The notes under the pieces are model-generated. The model was not told where the DNA came from. It saw only the letters and a program-made list of their open reading frames with translations, and searched no databases. 64,000 nt of DNA from the NCBI RefSeq assembly GCF_029991245.1, contig NZ_JAIVFO010000008.1, positions 1 through 64,000 of the forward strand, read 5' to 3'. Source of the DNA: Xanthobacter autotrophicus (lineage in GTDB: Bacteria > Pseudomonadota > Alphaproteobacteria > Rhizobiales > Xanthobacteraceae). Numbering within the stretch: the first letter of the stretch is position 1; the number at the start of each line of letters is the position of its first letter. Shown here piece after piece: positions 49,791 through 57,650 of this stretch. The position numbers were made by a program, and so were the translations under genes.

Positions 49791-50576
49791 ATGGCGCAGA
49801 CCAAGGAGGCGCGCGAGGCCGGGACGGCGGAACCGTCTTCCGTGTTCGCGCCCATCACGCCCGCACCGGCCTACAAGCTGGTGGCGGATGCCATCGAGCG
49901 GCAGATCGTCTCCGGCCGGGTGCGGGCCGGCGATGCCCTGGGCACCGAAGCGGAGCTGGTGCGCCAGTTCGGCGTCAACCGCTCCACCGTGCGCGAGGGC
50001 ATCCGGCTTTTGGAGCAGAGCGGCCTGATCCGGCGCGATTCCAGCCGCCGGCTGTTTGCCGCCGTGCCCCATTACGACCGGTTCGCGGGCGGTATCAGCC
50101 GCGCCTTCGTGCTCAACGAGATCACCTTCCGCGAGCTGTGGGAATCCACCCTGGCCATCGAGACCGCGGTGGCGGAGCTGGCGGCGGAGCGCATCACGGA
50201 CGAAATTCTCGCCGAGCTGGAAGACAACATGAAGAAATCGGAGAAGGCGCTGAAGAAGCCCTCCGAACTGGCGCTGCTCGACATCGAGTTCCACGACATC
50301 CTCGCCCGCGCCTCCGGCAACCGCGTGCTGCAGTTCGCCCGCGAGCCGGAGAACAAGCTGTTCTTCCCCACCACCGAGATGCTGTTCCGGCGCAACGCCC
50401 GCGCCGCCGAGCGGAACAAAGAGGCCCACGCCGCCATCATCGCGGCCCTGCGCGCCCGCGACAAGGCGCAGGCGGTGCTCTGGATGCGGCGGCACATCAA
50501 CGACTGGAAGCGCGGCTTCGAGCTGATCGGCAAGTCCATCGACCAGGCCATCGACCGCACCTACGCCGAAGACTGA
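49791..50576 (+). CDS. GntR-family regulator of the FCD (FadR) subfamily
   Basis: This 261-residue regulator has an N-terminal winged helix (GTEAELVRQFGVNRSTVREGIRLLEQSG in parts) and a C-terminal all-helical FCD domain with the Asp-His metal site (LLDIEFHDILARASGN, EAHAAIIAAL, RRHINDW). Such repressors bind short TNGTNNNACNA palindromes and release them on binding an acid or acyl-CoA-type effector. It is the best candidate to bind TTGTCGGACAA at 43282 and 52450. I used the ATG at 49791, with GAGGA upstream. Confidence 0.9.
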   Translation: MAQTKEAREAGTAEPSSVFAPITPAPAYKLVADAIERQIVSGRVRAGDALGTEAELVRQFGVNRSTVREGIRLLEQSGLIRRDSSRRLFAAVPHYDRFAGGISRAFVLNEITFRELWESTLAIETAVAELAAERITDEILAELEDNMKKSEKALKKPSELALLDIEFHDILARASGNRVLQFAREPENKLFFPTTEMLFRRNARAAERNKEAHAAIIAALRARDKAQAVLWMRRHINDWKRGFELIGKSIDQAIDRTYAED

Positions 50577-50612
50577 GACCTGCCACGCCCCGATGCGGGC
50601 CGCTGCATTGCC

Positions 50613-50641
50613 TTGACCATAAAGTTACTCATGAGTAACAT
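50613..50641 (+). promoter_or_regulatory. TetR-gene promoter with overlapping 16-bp palindromic operator
   Basis: TTGACC (50613-50618), 17 bases, TAACAT (50636-50641). The perfect palindrome GTTACTCATGAGTAAC (50624-50639) covers most of the spacer and the -10, a classic place for autorepression. I saw no second copy elsewhere in the window. Confidence 0.75.
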
Positions 50642-50705
50642 CCATTCCGACAGGTCGGATGGCATCCTCGCATGCTGCATTCACCCTCCCAGCCGGACCT
50701 TAGCG

Positions 50706-51377
50706 ATGGCGCCGCCGAAACCCACCGATACCGCGCTGGCGGACCCCTCGCCCTGGCGCTCTCCCGCCCAGCGCGGGCGCGACCGGGCGCTGAAGCGCGA
50801 GGCGGTGCTGAAGGCGGCGGCACGGCTGTTCAACGAGAAGGGGTTCCACGCCACCTCGCTGGACGACGTGGCGCGGCAACTGAACGTCACCAAGCCGACC
50901 CTCTACCATTACTTCCGCAGCAAGGACGATGTGCTGTTCGAATGCTGCCGCATGGGGCTGGAGATGATCGAGGCGGCGGCGGCGCCGGGTCCCGGCTCGA
51001 GCGCCAGCGGGCTCGAACGGCTGCGGGCGCTGATGGAGCAATATGCGCAGGCCATGACCATGGATTTCGGCATGAGCATCACCCGCACCCCGGACACCGC
51101 CCTGTCGCCCGAGAACCGCGCCGAGCTGCGGCGCCTGAAATCGCAGATCGACCGGGCCCTGCGCGGCGTGATCCAAAGCGGCATCGAGGATGGTTCCATC
51201 GCCCCCTGCGATGTGCGCACCGCCGCCTTCGCCATCGCCGGGGCGCTGAACGCCATCGCCCACTGGTACCGGCCCGGCGGCCCCCTCGCGCCGGCCGAGA
51301 TCGCCCGGCAGACCGCCGATTTTCTCATCCAGGGGCTCGCGCCGCGCGCCCCCAAACGACGCCAGCCCCGGCGCTGA
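50706..51377 (+). CDS. TetR-family transcriptional regulator
   Basis: This 223-residue protein has the TetR HTH (TSLDDVARQLNVTKPTLYHYFRSKDDV in parts) after a basic N-terminal segment, and a helical ligand-binding C-terminal domain. It follows the GntR gene by 129 bases, in which its own promoter and operator lie. It probably represses itself and possibly the next gene. ATG at 50706; the longer open frame adds 31 residues that overlap the operator region and are not conserved-looking. Confidence 0.9.
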   Translation: MAPPKPTDTALADPSPWRSPAQRGRDRALKREAVLKAAARLFNEKGFHATSLDDVARQLNVTKPTLYHYFRSKDDVLFECCRMGLEMIEAAAAPGPGSSASGLERLRALMEQYAQAMTMDFGMSITRTPDTALSPENRAELRRLKSQIDRALRGVIQSGIEDGSIAPCDVRTAAFAIAGALNAIAHWYRPGGPLAPAEIARQTADFLIQGLAPRAPKRRQPRR

Positions 51378-51404
51378 GCCTCGCCCCACAACGGAGGACA
51401 CCCC

Positions 51405-52370
51405 ATGGCCCTGCCTGCCGCGTTCCGCGATCTTGCCATCCCGGCCATCGCCTCGCCCATGTTCCTCGCCTCCGGCCCCGACCTGGTGGTGGAGGTGTGC
51501 CGCAGCGGCCTGGTGGGCACCTTCCCGGCCCTCAATGCGCGCACCGGCGAAGCCTATGCGGCCTGGCTCGGCGAGATCGAGGATCGGCTTGCCGCAGCGG
51601 CGCAGGCCGGCCCGCGCCCGGCGCCCTATGGGGTCAACCTCATCGTCCACAAGTCCAACCCGCGCCTTGCCGCCGACATCGAGCTGACGGTGAAGCACAA
51701 GGTGCCCCTCGTCATCACCTCCCTCGGCGCGGTGCCCGAGGTGGTGGATGCGGTGCACAGCTATGGCGGCGCCATCTTCCACGACGTGGTCAACATGCGC
51801 CACGCCCGCAAGGCGGCGGAAGCCGGCGTGGACGGCATCATCGCCGTGTGCGCGGGGGCCGGCGGACATGCGGGCACCCTGAGCCCGTTCGCCCTCATTC
51901 CCGAGATCGCCAGCTTCTTCACCGGCACCATCATCTTGTCCGGGGCCATGAGCACCGGCCGCCACATTGCCGCCGCCCGCATGCTCGGCGCCGACATGGC
52001 GTATCTCGGCACCCGCTTCCTCGCCACGCGGGAGTGCATGGTGCCCGATGCGCAGAAGGAGATGGTGGTCGGGGCCAGCGCCGACGACATCGTCTATACC
52101 CCGAAGGTCAGCGGCGTACCGGCGAATTTCCTGCGCCAGAGCCTTGCCGCCGCCGGCATCGACCTCGACCAGCCGAAGCATGAGGGCGGGCTGGACATGG
52201 CCAGCGAGGCCAAGGCCTGGAAGACCGTGTGGTCGGCCGGACAGGGCGTCGGCTCGGTGCGCGAGGTGCTGCCCGCCGCCGAGCTGTGCCGCCAGTTGAT
52301 CGCGGAGTACCACGCTGCCCGCCGCGAGGTGGCGCAGGAGGAAGCCGCCGCCCTCACCCCCGCCGCCTGA
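51405..52370 (+). CDS. Nitronate monooxygenase-family FMN protein
   Basis: This 321-residue TIM-barrel flavoprotein has the NMO landmarks PMFLASGPDLV, the GTFPALNAR segment and the phosphate-binding VDGIIAVCAGAGGHAGTLS. Despite the family name, members near acyl-CoA genes often act on other substrates, for example as enoyl reductases or on CoA esters. It starts 27 bases after tetR with GGAGGA, so it is probably controlled by the TetR operator. Confidence 0.87.
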   Translation: MALPAAFRDLAIPAIASPMFLASGPDLVVEVCRSGLVGTFPALNARTGEAYAAWLGEIEDRLAAAAQAGPRPAPYGVNLIVHKSNPRLAADIELTVKHKVPLVITSLGAVPEVVDAVHSYGGAIFHDVVNMRHARKAAEAGVDGIIAVCAGAGGHAGTLSPFALIPEIASFFTGTIILSGAMSTGRHIAAARMLGADMAYLGTRFLATRECMVPDAQKEMVVGASADDIVYTPKVSGVPANFLRQSLAAAGIDLDQPKHEGGLDMASEAKAWKTVWSAGQGVGSVREVLPAAELCRQLIAEYHAARREVAQEEAAALTPAA

Positions 52371-52422
52371 CGCGAAACGCCCGGGCCAGCCGCACCGCCG
52401 GCCCGGTTCATCATCCGACGTG

Positions 52423-52464
52423 TTGACAAGGCCGGGGCCGGCTGGAATAGTTTGTCGGACAAAC
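52423..52464 (+). promoter_or_regulatory. Thiolase-operon promoter with GTTTGTCGGACAAAC operator
   Basis: TTGACA (52423-52428), 17 bases, AATAGT (52446-52451), and the perfect 15-bp palindrome GTTTGTCGGACAAAC (52450-52464) that begins at the end of the -10. The core TTGTCGGACAA matches the site in front of the solute-binding-protein gene. Confidence 0.75.
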
Positions 52465-52553
52465 CGATAAACCACTCAACGATGGACAGCCTCCGGCGCA
52501 GTCACCCTGCCGGCGCGTGTGACCATCGGCACAACCAAATTCAGGGGAAACGC

Positions 52554-53741
52554 ATGGCACAGGTGGTGGTGGGCGGGGTGGGCATGACGTGCTTCGTGAA
52601 GCCGAGCGAAAGCCCGAGCTACGTGGCGCTGGCCGGCGAGGCGGTGCGCAGCGCGCTGGCGGATGCAGGCATCGACTATGCCAAGGTCCAGCAAGCCTAT
52701 GTGGGCTATGTCTACGGCGATTCCACCAGCGGCCAGAAGGCGCTCTACGGCGTGGGCCTCACCGGCATCCCGGTGGTGAACGTGAACAACAATTGCGCCA
52801 CCGGCTCCACCGCCCTGTGGCTGGCCCGCAATGCGGTGCTGTCGGGACAGGCCGAGTGCGTGCTGGCGCTGGGCTTCGAGCAGATGCAGCCGGGCGCCCT
52901 GGTGGAGCACTGGAAGGACCGGCCGGGTCCGCTGGAAGACTTCATCAAGGTCACCACCGATGTGGCCTATGACGGCGACGTGCCCATGGCGCCGAAGATG
53001 TTCGGCGGCGCCGGCATCGCCCATCAGAACAAGTACGGCACCAAGGACACCACCTTCGCCGCCATCCGCGCCAAGGCGAGCCGCCATGCGGTCCACAATG
53101 CCCGCGCCATCTTCCGCAAGGAGGTGAGCGTGGAGGAGGTGATGGCCTCACCTCCGGTGACGCGCCTGCTCACCCGCCTGCAATGCTGCCCGCCCACCTG
53201 CGGCGCGGCCGCCGCCATCCTGTGCACGCCGGAGTTCGCGCGGCGCCACGGCATCGACGCCACCGTGACCATCGCCGCCCAGGCCATGACCACGGATTTT
53301 CCCTCCAGCTTCGAGCCGGACCTGATGCGGGTGGTCGGCTACGACATGACCGCCGCGGCGGCGGCCTCGGTCTGGGCGCAGGCGGGCCTCGGCCCCGACG
53401 AGGTGGACGTGGCCGAGCTGCACGACTGCTTCACCGCCAACGAGCTGATCACCTATGAGGGCCTCGGCTTCTGCCCCGAGGGCGGGGCGGAGAAGTTCAT
53501 CCTCGACGGCGACAACACCTATGGCGGCAAGGTGGTCACCAATCCCTCGGGCGGGCTGCTCTCCAAGGGCCATCCGCTGGGGGCCACCGGGCTTGCCCAG
53601 TGCTTCGAGCTGACCGGCCAGCTGCGCGGCACCATGGAGGCGCGGCAGGTGGAGGGGGCGCGGGTGGCGCTCCAGCACAATCTCGGCCTCGGCGGCGCCT
53701 GCGTGGTCACGCTCTACACGGCGGACCGGGGCGCACGATGA
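52554..53741 (+). CDS. Thiolase-family protein (SCP-x/lipid-transfer type)
   Basis: This 395-residue thiolase keeps the catalytic triad: Cys81 in NNNCATGS, His340 in SKGHPLGATG and Cys383 in LGGACVVTL. It belongs to the SCP-x-like branch used for branched-chain or sterol-like 3-ketoacyl-CoA. It is the first gene of a four-gene operon, its stop overlapping the MaoC-N gene (ATGA). It lies under the FCD-type operator. The natural substrate is not visible from sequence. Confidence 0.88.
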   Translation: MAQVVVGGVGMTCFVKPSESPSYVALAGEAVRSALADAGIDYAKVQQAYVGYVYGDSTSGQKALYGVGLTGIPVVNVNNNCATGSTALWLARNAVLSGQAECVLALGFEQMQPGALVEHWKDRPGPLEDFIKVTTDVAYDGDVPMAPKMFGGAGIAHQNKYGTKDTTFAAIRAKASRHAVHNARAIFRKEVSVEEVMASPPVTRLLTRLQCCPPTCGAAAAILCTPEFARRHGIDATVTIAAQAMTTDFPSSFEPDLMRVVGYDMTAAAAASVWAQAGLGPDEVDVAELHDCFTANELITYEGLGFCPEGGAEKFILDGDNTYGGKVVTNPSGGLLSKGHPLGATGLAQCFELTGQLRGTMEARQVEGARVALQHNLGLGGACVVTLYTADRGAR

Positions 53742-54181
53742 TCGACCGCAGCTTCATCGGCCACGTGTTCGATCCGTTCACGGTGGAGGTGGAGAAGGGG
53801 CGCATCCGCTTCTTCGCCCGCACCATCGGCGAGACCAATCCCGTCTTCACCGACGAAGAGGCGGCCCACGCGGCGGGCTATGCCTCCCTGCCCCTCCCGC
53901 CGACGCAGCTCTTCTGCCTGGAGATGGACGGGCCGGACCCGTTCCTGTTCTTCAACCGCCTCGGCCTGGACTTCGCGCGGCTGCTGCACGGCGAGCAGTC
54001 CTTCGCCTATAAGCGGGTGGTGTGCGCCGGCGAGCGGCTGACCTTCACCCAGAAGGTAGCCGACATCTACGACAAGAAGAACGGCGCTCTGGAATTCGTG
54101 CTGCGCGAGACCGCCGTGGACGATGAGGCCGGCCGGCGCGTCGCCGATCTGAAATCCACCCTCGTGATCCGCAACAGCTAG
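53738..54181 (+). CDS. FAS1/MaoC-like dehydratase, N-terminal-type domain protein
   Basis: This 147-residue single hot-dog domain protein resembles MaoC_dehydrat_N / FAS1-like dehydratases (FFARTIGETNPVFTDEEAAHAAGY). It lacks the complete hydratase-2 motif found in its neighbour, so the two probably form a heteromeric (R)-specific enoyl-CoA hydratase, as seen in steroid side-chain degradation sets. The ATG overlaps the thiolase stop and the next gene begins 12 bases after its own stop. Confidence 0.85.
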   Translation: MIDRSFIGHVFDPFTVEVEKGRIRFFARTIGETNPVFTDEEAAHAAGYASLPLPPTQLFCLEMDGPDPFLFFNRLGLDFARLLHGEQSFAYKRVVCAGERLTFTQKVADIYDKKNGALEFVLRETAVDDEAGRRVADLKSTLVIRNS

Positions 54182-54193
54182 GGGCTCGCAACC

Positions 54194-54619
54194 ATGACGC
54201 ACGCCCCTGCCCTCGCGGTCGGCGACATCTTCGCCACGCTGGAGCTTGCCCCCGTCACCCGCACCCAGCTGGCGCTCTATGCCGGCGCGTCGGGGGACCA
54301 CAACCCGATCCATATCGACATGGATTTCGCCCACGCCGCCGGGGAAAAGGACGTGTTCGCCCAGGGCATGTTCGTGATGGCCTCCCTCAGCCGCCTGCTG
54401 ACGGCCAATGTGCCGCTCACCGCCCTGCGCTCCTTCGGAACGCGGTTCCTGGCCATGACCCACCTCGGCGACCGCCTCACCCTCACCGCGACCGTGGCGG
54501 AGCTGTTCGAGGCGGAGGGGGAGCAACGCATGCGCCTCGACCTCGCCGTCCGCGACCAGAACGGCGAACAGAAACTTGCGGGCGCGGCAATCCTCGCGCT
54601 CACGTCCCAGAACAGCTGA
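54194..54619 (+). CDS. MaoC-type (R)-specific enoyl-CoA hydratase
   Basis: This 141-residue hot-dog protein carries the hydratase-2 motif YAGASGDHNPIHID, with the catalytic Asp and His. It would hydrate 2-enoyl-CoA to (R)-3-hydroxyacyl-CoA, which the neighbouring SDR could oxidise and the thiolase could then cleave. It is 12 bases after the MaoC-N gene and 11 bases before the SDR gene. Confidence 0.9.
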   Translation: MTHAPALAVGDIFATLELAPVTRTQLALYAGASGDHNPIHIDMDFAHAAGEKDVFAQGMFVMASLSRLLTANVPLTALRSFGTRFLAMTHLGDRLTLTATVAELFEAEGEQRMRLDLAVRDQNGEQKLAGAAILALTSQNS

Positions 54620-54630
54620 AGGTCGCAGTC

Positions 54631-55455
54631 ATGAAGAAGCTTTCGGGCAAGGTCGCCTATGTGACCGGGGCCGGCCGCGGCATCGGCCGCGCCATCGCCC
54701 TGAAACTGGCGGGCGAAGGGGCGCGCCTCGTCCTCAACGATCTGGATGCCGAGCCGATGGAGGCCGTCCGCGCCGAGATCCTGGCGCTGGGCGGCGAGGC
54801 CATCACCGTGCCCGGATCGGTGACCGCCGAGGGCTTCGCCCAGAGCTTCATCGATCGCGGCATCGCGGCGTTCGACGGCGTGGACATCATCGTCAACAAT
54901 GCCGGCTACACGTGGGACAGCCTGATCGGCAAGATGAGCGACGCGCAGTTCGACGCCATCCTCGACGTGCACCTGAAGGCGCCGTTCCAGATCCTGCGGG
55001 CCGCCGCCGAGCCGATCCGCATCCGCGCGGCGCAGGAGGCCGCCGAGGGGCGCGAGGTGTTCCGCAAGGTGGTGAACATCTCCTCCATCGCCGGCACCGG
55101 CGGCAACATGGGCCAGGCCAATTATGCCTCCGCCAAGGCCGGAATCATCGGCCTCACCAAGACGCTGTCGAAGGAGTGGGGGCGCTTCAAGGTGAATGTG
55201 AACTGCGTCGCCTTCGGCCTCATCGAGACCCGGATGACGGCCGCCTCCGAGACCAAGGCGTCCATTACTGTGGAGGGCAACGCGGTTTCCATCGGCCTGC
55301 CGCCCAAGGTGCTGGACGGCTTCCGCAGCCTTATCCCGCTGGGCCGCGCCGGCACGCCGGAGGAGGCAGCCGACGGCGTCTATCTCTTCTGCGCGCCGGA
55401 ATCCAACTATGTCAGCGGGCAGGTGCTGGTGGTCGGCGGCGGCATCTCTTTCTAG
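54631..55455 (+). CDS. SDR-family 3-hydroxyacyl-CoA dehydrogenase-like protein
   Basis: This 274-residue short-chain dehydrogenase has TGAGRGIG (12-19), NNAG (89-92), the catalytic Ser in NISSIAG and YxxxK (Tyr165, Lys169). An insertion around residues 130-145 sets it apart from plain FabG. It probably oxidises the 3-hydroxyacyl-CoA formed by the MaoC pair. It is the last gene before a strong terminator at 55499. Confidence 0.88.
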   Translation: MKKLSGKVAYVTGAGRGIGRAIALKLAGEGARLVLNDLDAEPMEAVRAEILALGGEAITVPGSVTAEGFAQSFIDRGIAAFDGVDIIVNNAGYTWDSLIGKMSDAQFDAILDVHLKAPFQILRAAAEPIRIRAAQEAAEGREVFRKVVNISSIAGTGGNMGQANYASAKAGIIGLTKTLSKEWGRFKVNVNCVAFGLIETRMTAASETKASITVEGNAVSIGLPPKVLDGFRSLIPLGRAGTPEEAADGVYLFCAPESNYVSGQVLVVGGGISF

Positions 55456-55498
55456 TACCATCGGCCTCGGTCTTCGACCGATGCCAAGTGGGTACGCT

Positions 55499-55532
55499 CC
55501 ATAACTCGGGTATTCCCGAGTTATGGCTTTTT
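55499..55532 (+). terminator. Intrinsic terminator of the thiolase-SDR operon
   Basis: A perfect 12-bp stem (CCATAACTCGGG at 55499-55510, CCCGAGTTATGG at 55515-55526) with a TATT loop, followed by CTTTTT. Confidence 0.85.
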
Positions 55533-55703
55533 AAGACCGGTTCCGGCAATGGCCGGAGCCGGGTGCCGCGCGGGCTTGACCAATGCCCCATGAGCAAAGC
55601 TCACGGGCATTGGCGCGCCGCACACCACCGCACCTGCGGGAAGTTGGCCCCAACCTTGCGTGTTCTCCTTCACCAGCGTTCCGCGCGGATGAAGAGGTCA
55701 GCA

Positions 55704-56663
55704 ATGTCGGACGAAGCCCTGCAGTCGGTGGTCGTGGCCAGGAAGACGGTCGAGGCCGAAAACATGGTCTCCTTCGAACTCGTCCCCGCCGAGGGCGGCG
55801 AATTGGCGCCCTTCACGGCGGGCGCGCATGTGGATGTGACCATTCCCGGCGGCCTCATGCGCCAGTATTCCCTGTGCAACAGCGCCAGCGAGCGGCACCG
55901 CTACGTGATCGGCGTGTGGCAGGATGCCAACAGCCGCGGCGGCTCCAAGGCCTTGTTCCAGCAGGTGAACGAGGGTGACCGCCTGCAGGTGGGCGAGCCG
56001 CGCAACCGCTTCGAGGTGCCGCGCGACGTGAAGCGCGCCCTGCTGTTCGCCCGCGGCATCGGCGCCACGCCGGTGCTCTCCATCGCCGATCACCTGAAGG
56101 CGAAGAACATCCCGTTCGAGTTCCACTATCTGTTCGCCGGCGGCTCGCCGGGCTCGTTCCGCGCCACCATCGAGGCCTCGGCCTTCGCCGAGAACACCAC
56201 CTTCTATTTCGAGGCCGCCGAGCCGCGCCTCAACCCGGCGGCCCTGCTCGCCGACCGGCCGGACGACACCCACCTGTTCCTGTGCGGCGTGGACTGGTGG
56301 CTCGACCCGGTCATCGCCAACGCCCAGCAGAAGGGCTACGGCGTGAACCGCATCCATGTGGAGCGCTTCACCGCCAAGGCGCCCCCGCCGCTGCTGGACA
56401 AGGTGTTCGAGGTGAAGATCGCCAGCTCCGGCAAGGTCATCAAGATCCCCGGCGACCGCTCCGTCACCGCGGCGCTGGAGGAAGCCGGCGTGAAGGTGCC
56501 CACCTCCTGCGAGCAAGGCGCCTGCGGCACCTGCAAGGTGAAGGTGCTGGAAGGCGAGATCGACCATCGCGACAAGCGCCTGAAGCCCGATGAGAAGGAA
56601 AAGGGCTATTTCCTGGCCTGCGTGTCGCGTGCCAAAGGCGACCTGCTGGTGTTGGATTTGTGA
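55704..56663 (+). CDS. PDR/VanB-type reductase (FMN/NAD domain plus 2Fe-2S ferredoxin)
   Basis: This 319-residue reductase has an FNR-like flavin domain (about 1-110, RQYSLCNSA), an NAD-binding domain (about 110-225, ARGIGATPVLSI) and a C-terminal plant-type ferredoxin with CEQGACGTC (Cys269, Cys274, Cys277) and Cys306. Enzymes of this type feed electrons to Rieske oxygenases such as VanA or phthalate dioxygenase. No oxygenase is encoded in the window, so the partner is unknown. I chose the ATG at 55704 (GAGG upstream); an ATG at 55689 would add 5 residues. Confidence 0.9.
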   Translation: MSDEALQSVVVARKTVEAENMVSFELVPAEGGELAPFTAGAHVDVTIPGGLMRQYSLCNSASERHRYVIGVWQDANSRGGSKALFQQVNEGDRLQVGEPRNRFEVPRDVKRALLFARGIGATPVLSIADHLKAKNIPFEFHYLFAGGSPGSFRATIEASAFAENTTFYFEAAEPRLNPAALLADRPDDTHLFLCGVDWWLDPVIANAQQKGYGVNRIHVERFTAKAPPPLLDKVFEVKIASSGKVIKIPGDRSVTAALEEAGVKVPTSCEQGACGTCKVKVLEGEIDHRDKRLKPDEKEKGYFLACVSRAKGDLLVLDL

Positions 56664-56823
56664 CAATTCCACTTCGGGCGGCTTCGCGTTTCATGGACCC
56701 GCGAAGCCGCTCTCGAAGTCGAGTTCGTGCCGAGTTCGTGCGTTGTCTTCAAGCCAGACGGTATCCATTTCGCTTGAAGATGCTCCAGGCCCCGTTGCGG
56801 TCACAGCGCAAGGAATGAACCCC

Positions 56824-57024
56824 ATGGTTTCCGAAGAAGACGTCTGGCGGACCGCCTTCATCATCGCCGACCAATACGGCCCCGAAGGCGTGGACTTCGC
56901 CGCGCGCATGGCCCAGAGCTTCGAGATCGGCGGCAAGATGGAGGAGCACCGCGCGTGGGCCTCCATCACGGCCAAGGTGGCGACGCTCACGGCCGAAGAT
57001 ACCAGCTTCGCGCGCCCCAACTGA
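56824..57024 (+). CDS. Small protein of unknown function (DUF6961-like)
   Basis: A 66-residue frame starting MVSEEDVWRTAFIIADQYG with a mixture of helix-forming and charged residues. It recalls small DUF6961 proteins of alphaproteobacteria, but that is only a weak resemblance. AGGA lies 9 bases ahead of the ATG at 56824; an ATG at 56815 would add 3 residues. It sits between the reductase gene and tRNA-His. No function can be offered. Confidence 0.55.
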   Translation: MVSEEDVWRTAFIIADQYGPEGVDFAARMAQSFEIGGKMEEHRAWASITAKVATLTAEDTSFARPN

Positions 57025-57213
57025 CGGCGCCCGCACCGTCAGTCGCCCTCCGGCACCCTGCGGCTCTGGCGCGCAGGGCGTTCCGGCATGGGCGAAGGTC
57101 CAGCAGCGGGGCGGAAAATCCCCTGTGATTTGCGCGCATGCGGCCCCTTGAAATTGCCGGGTCGTGCGCGTAGGTTCCGCGCTCTCTGCCGGTGCCCCAG
57201 GCATCGTCGGCAT

Positions 57214-57290
57214 GCAGGTGTAGCTCAGTTGGTTAGAGCGCCGGTCTGTGGAACCGGAGGTCGGTGGTTCGAGCCCACCCACCTGTACCA
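57214..57290 (+). tRNA. tRNA-His(GTG), lacking G-1, with A73
   Basis: The 77-base gene folds as a cloverleaf with anticodon loop CTGTGGA (GTG), T-arm GGTTCGAGCC and an encoded CCA (57288-57290). The acceptor is GCAGGTG paired with CACCTGT, giving a G1-U72 wobble, discriminator A73 and T at -1. Most bacterial tRNA-His genes encode G-1 opposite C73. Loss of this feature is known in a group of Alphaproteobacteria. Confidence 0.95.
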
Positions 57291-57650
57291 CATCAAACCC
57301 TTCCAAAATCAGCGGAATTTGCTCAAGCACGGCGGCTTTTGCCGGGCCTCTGGAGCGCACGAGGCACCACCCGATTGAAGGTCGAGCCGCGCGGTCTTTC
57401 GCGGCCGGCGCCGAGACAGGCCGTTCTGAGCCTCATTTTCCCTGACAAGCGGAACGGAATGCGCCCACCAAGCCACCTCCCGCACCCGGTTGAAGATCAG
57501 GCTTGACGCCTTGGGCGCAGCTCGCCGCATCGTTGGACCAATGGGCATTGTTCGTGGCCCTTCTGGCGGTGATGATGGTCGTGGTAGCCGGGTTGGTGCC
57601 ATGGGCGCGTTCGCGCGTGTGAGGCCAACCGTCCTCACGGGGAGCAAGAC
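57291..57650. other. Intergenic region tRNA-His / MFS gene
   Basis: 360 bases with no credible coding sequence or clear repeat. It should contain the MFS promoter; none is obvious. Confidence 0.5.
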
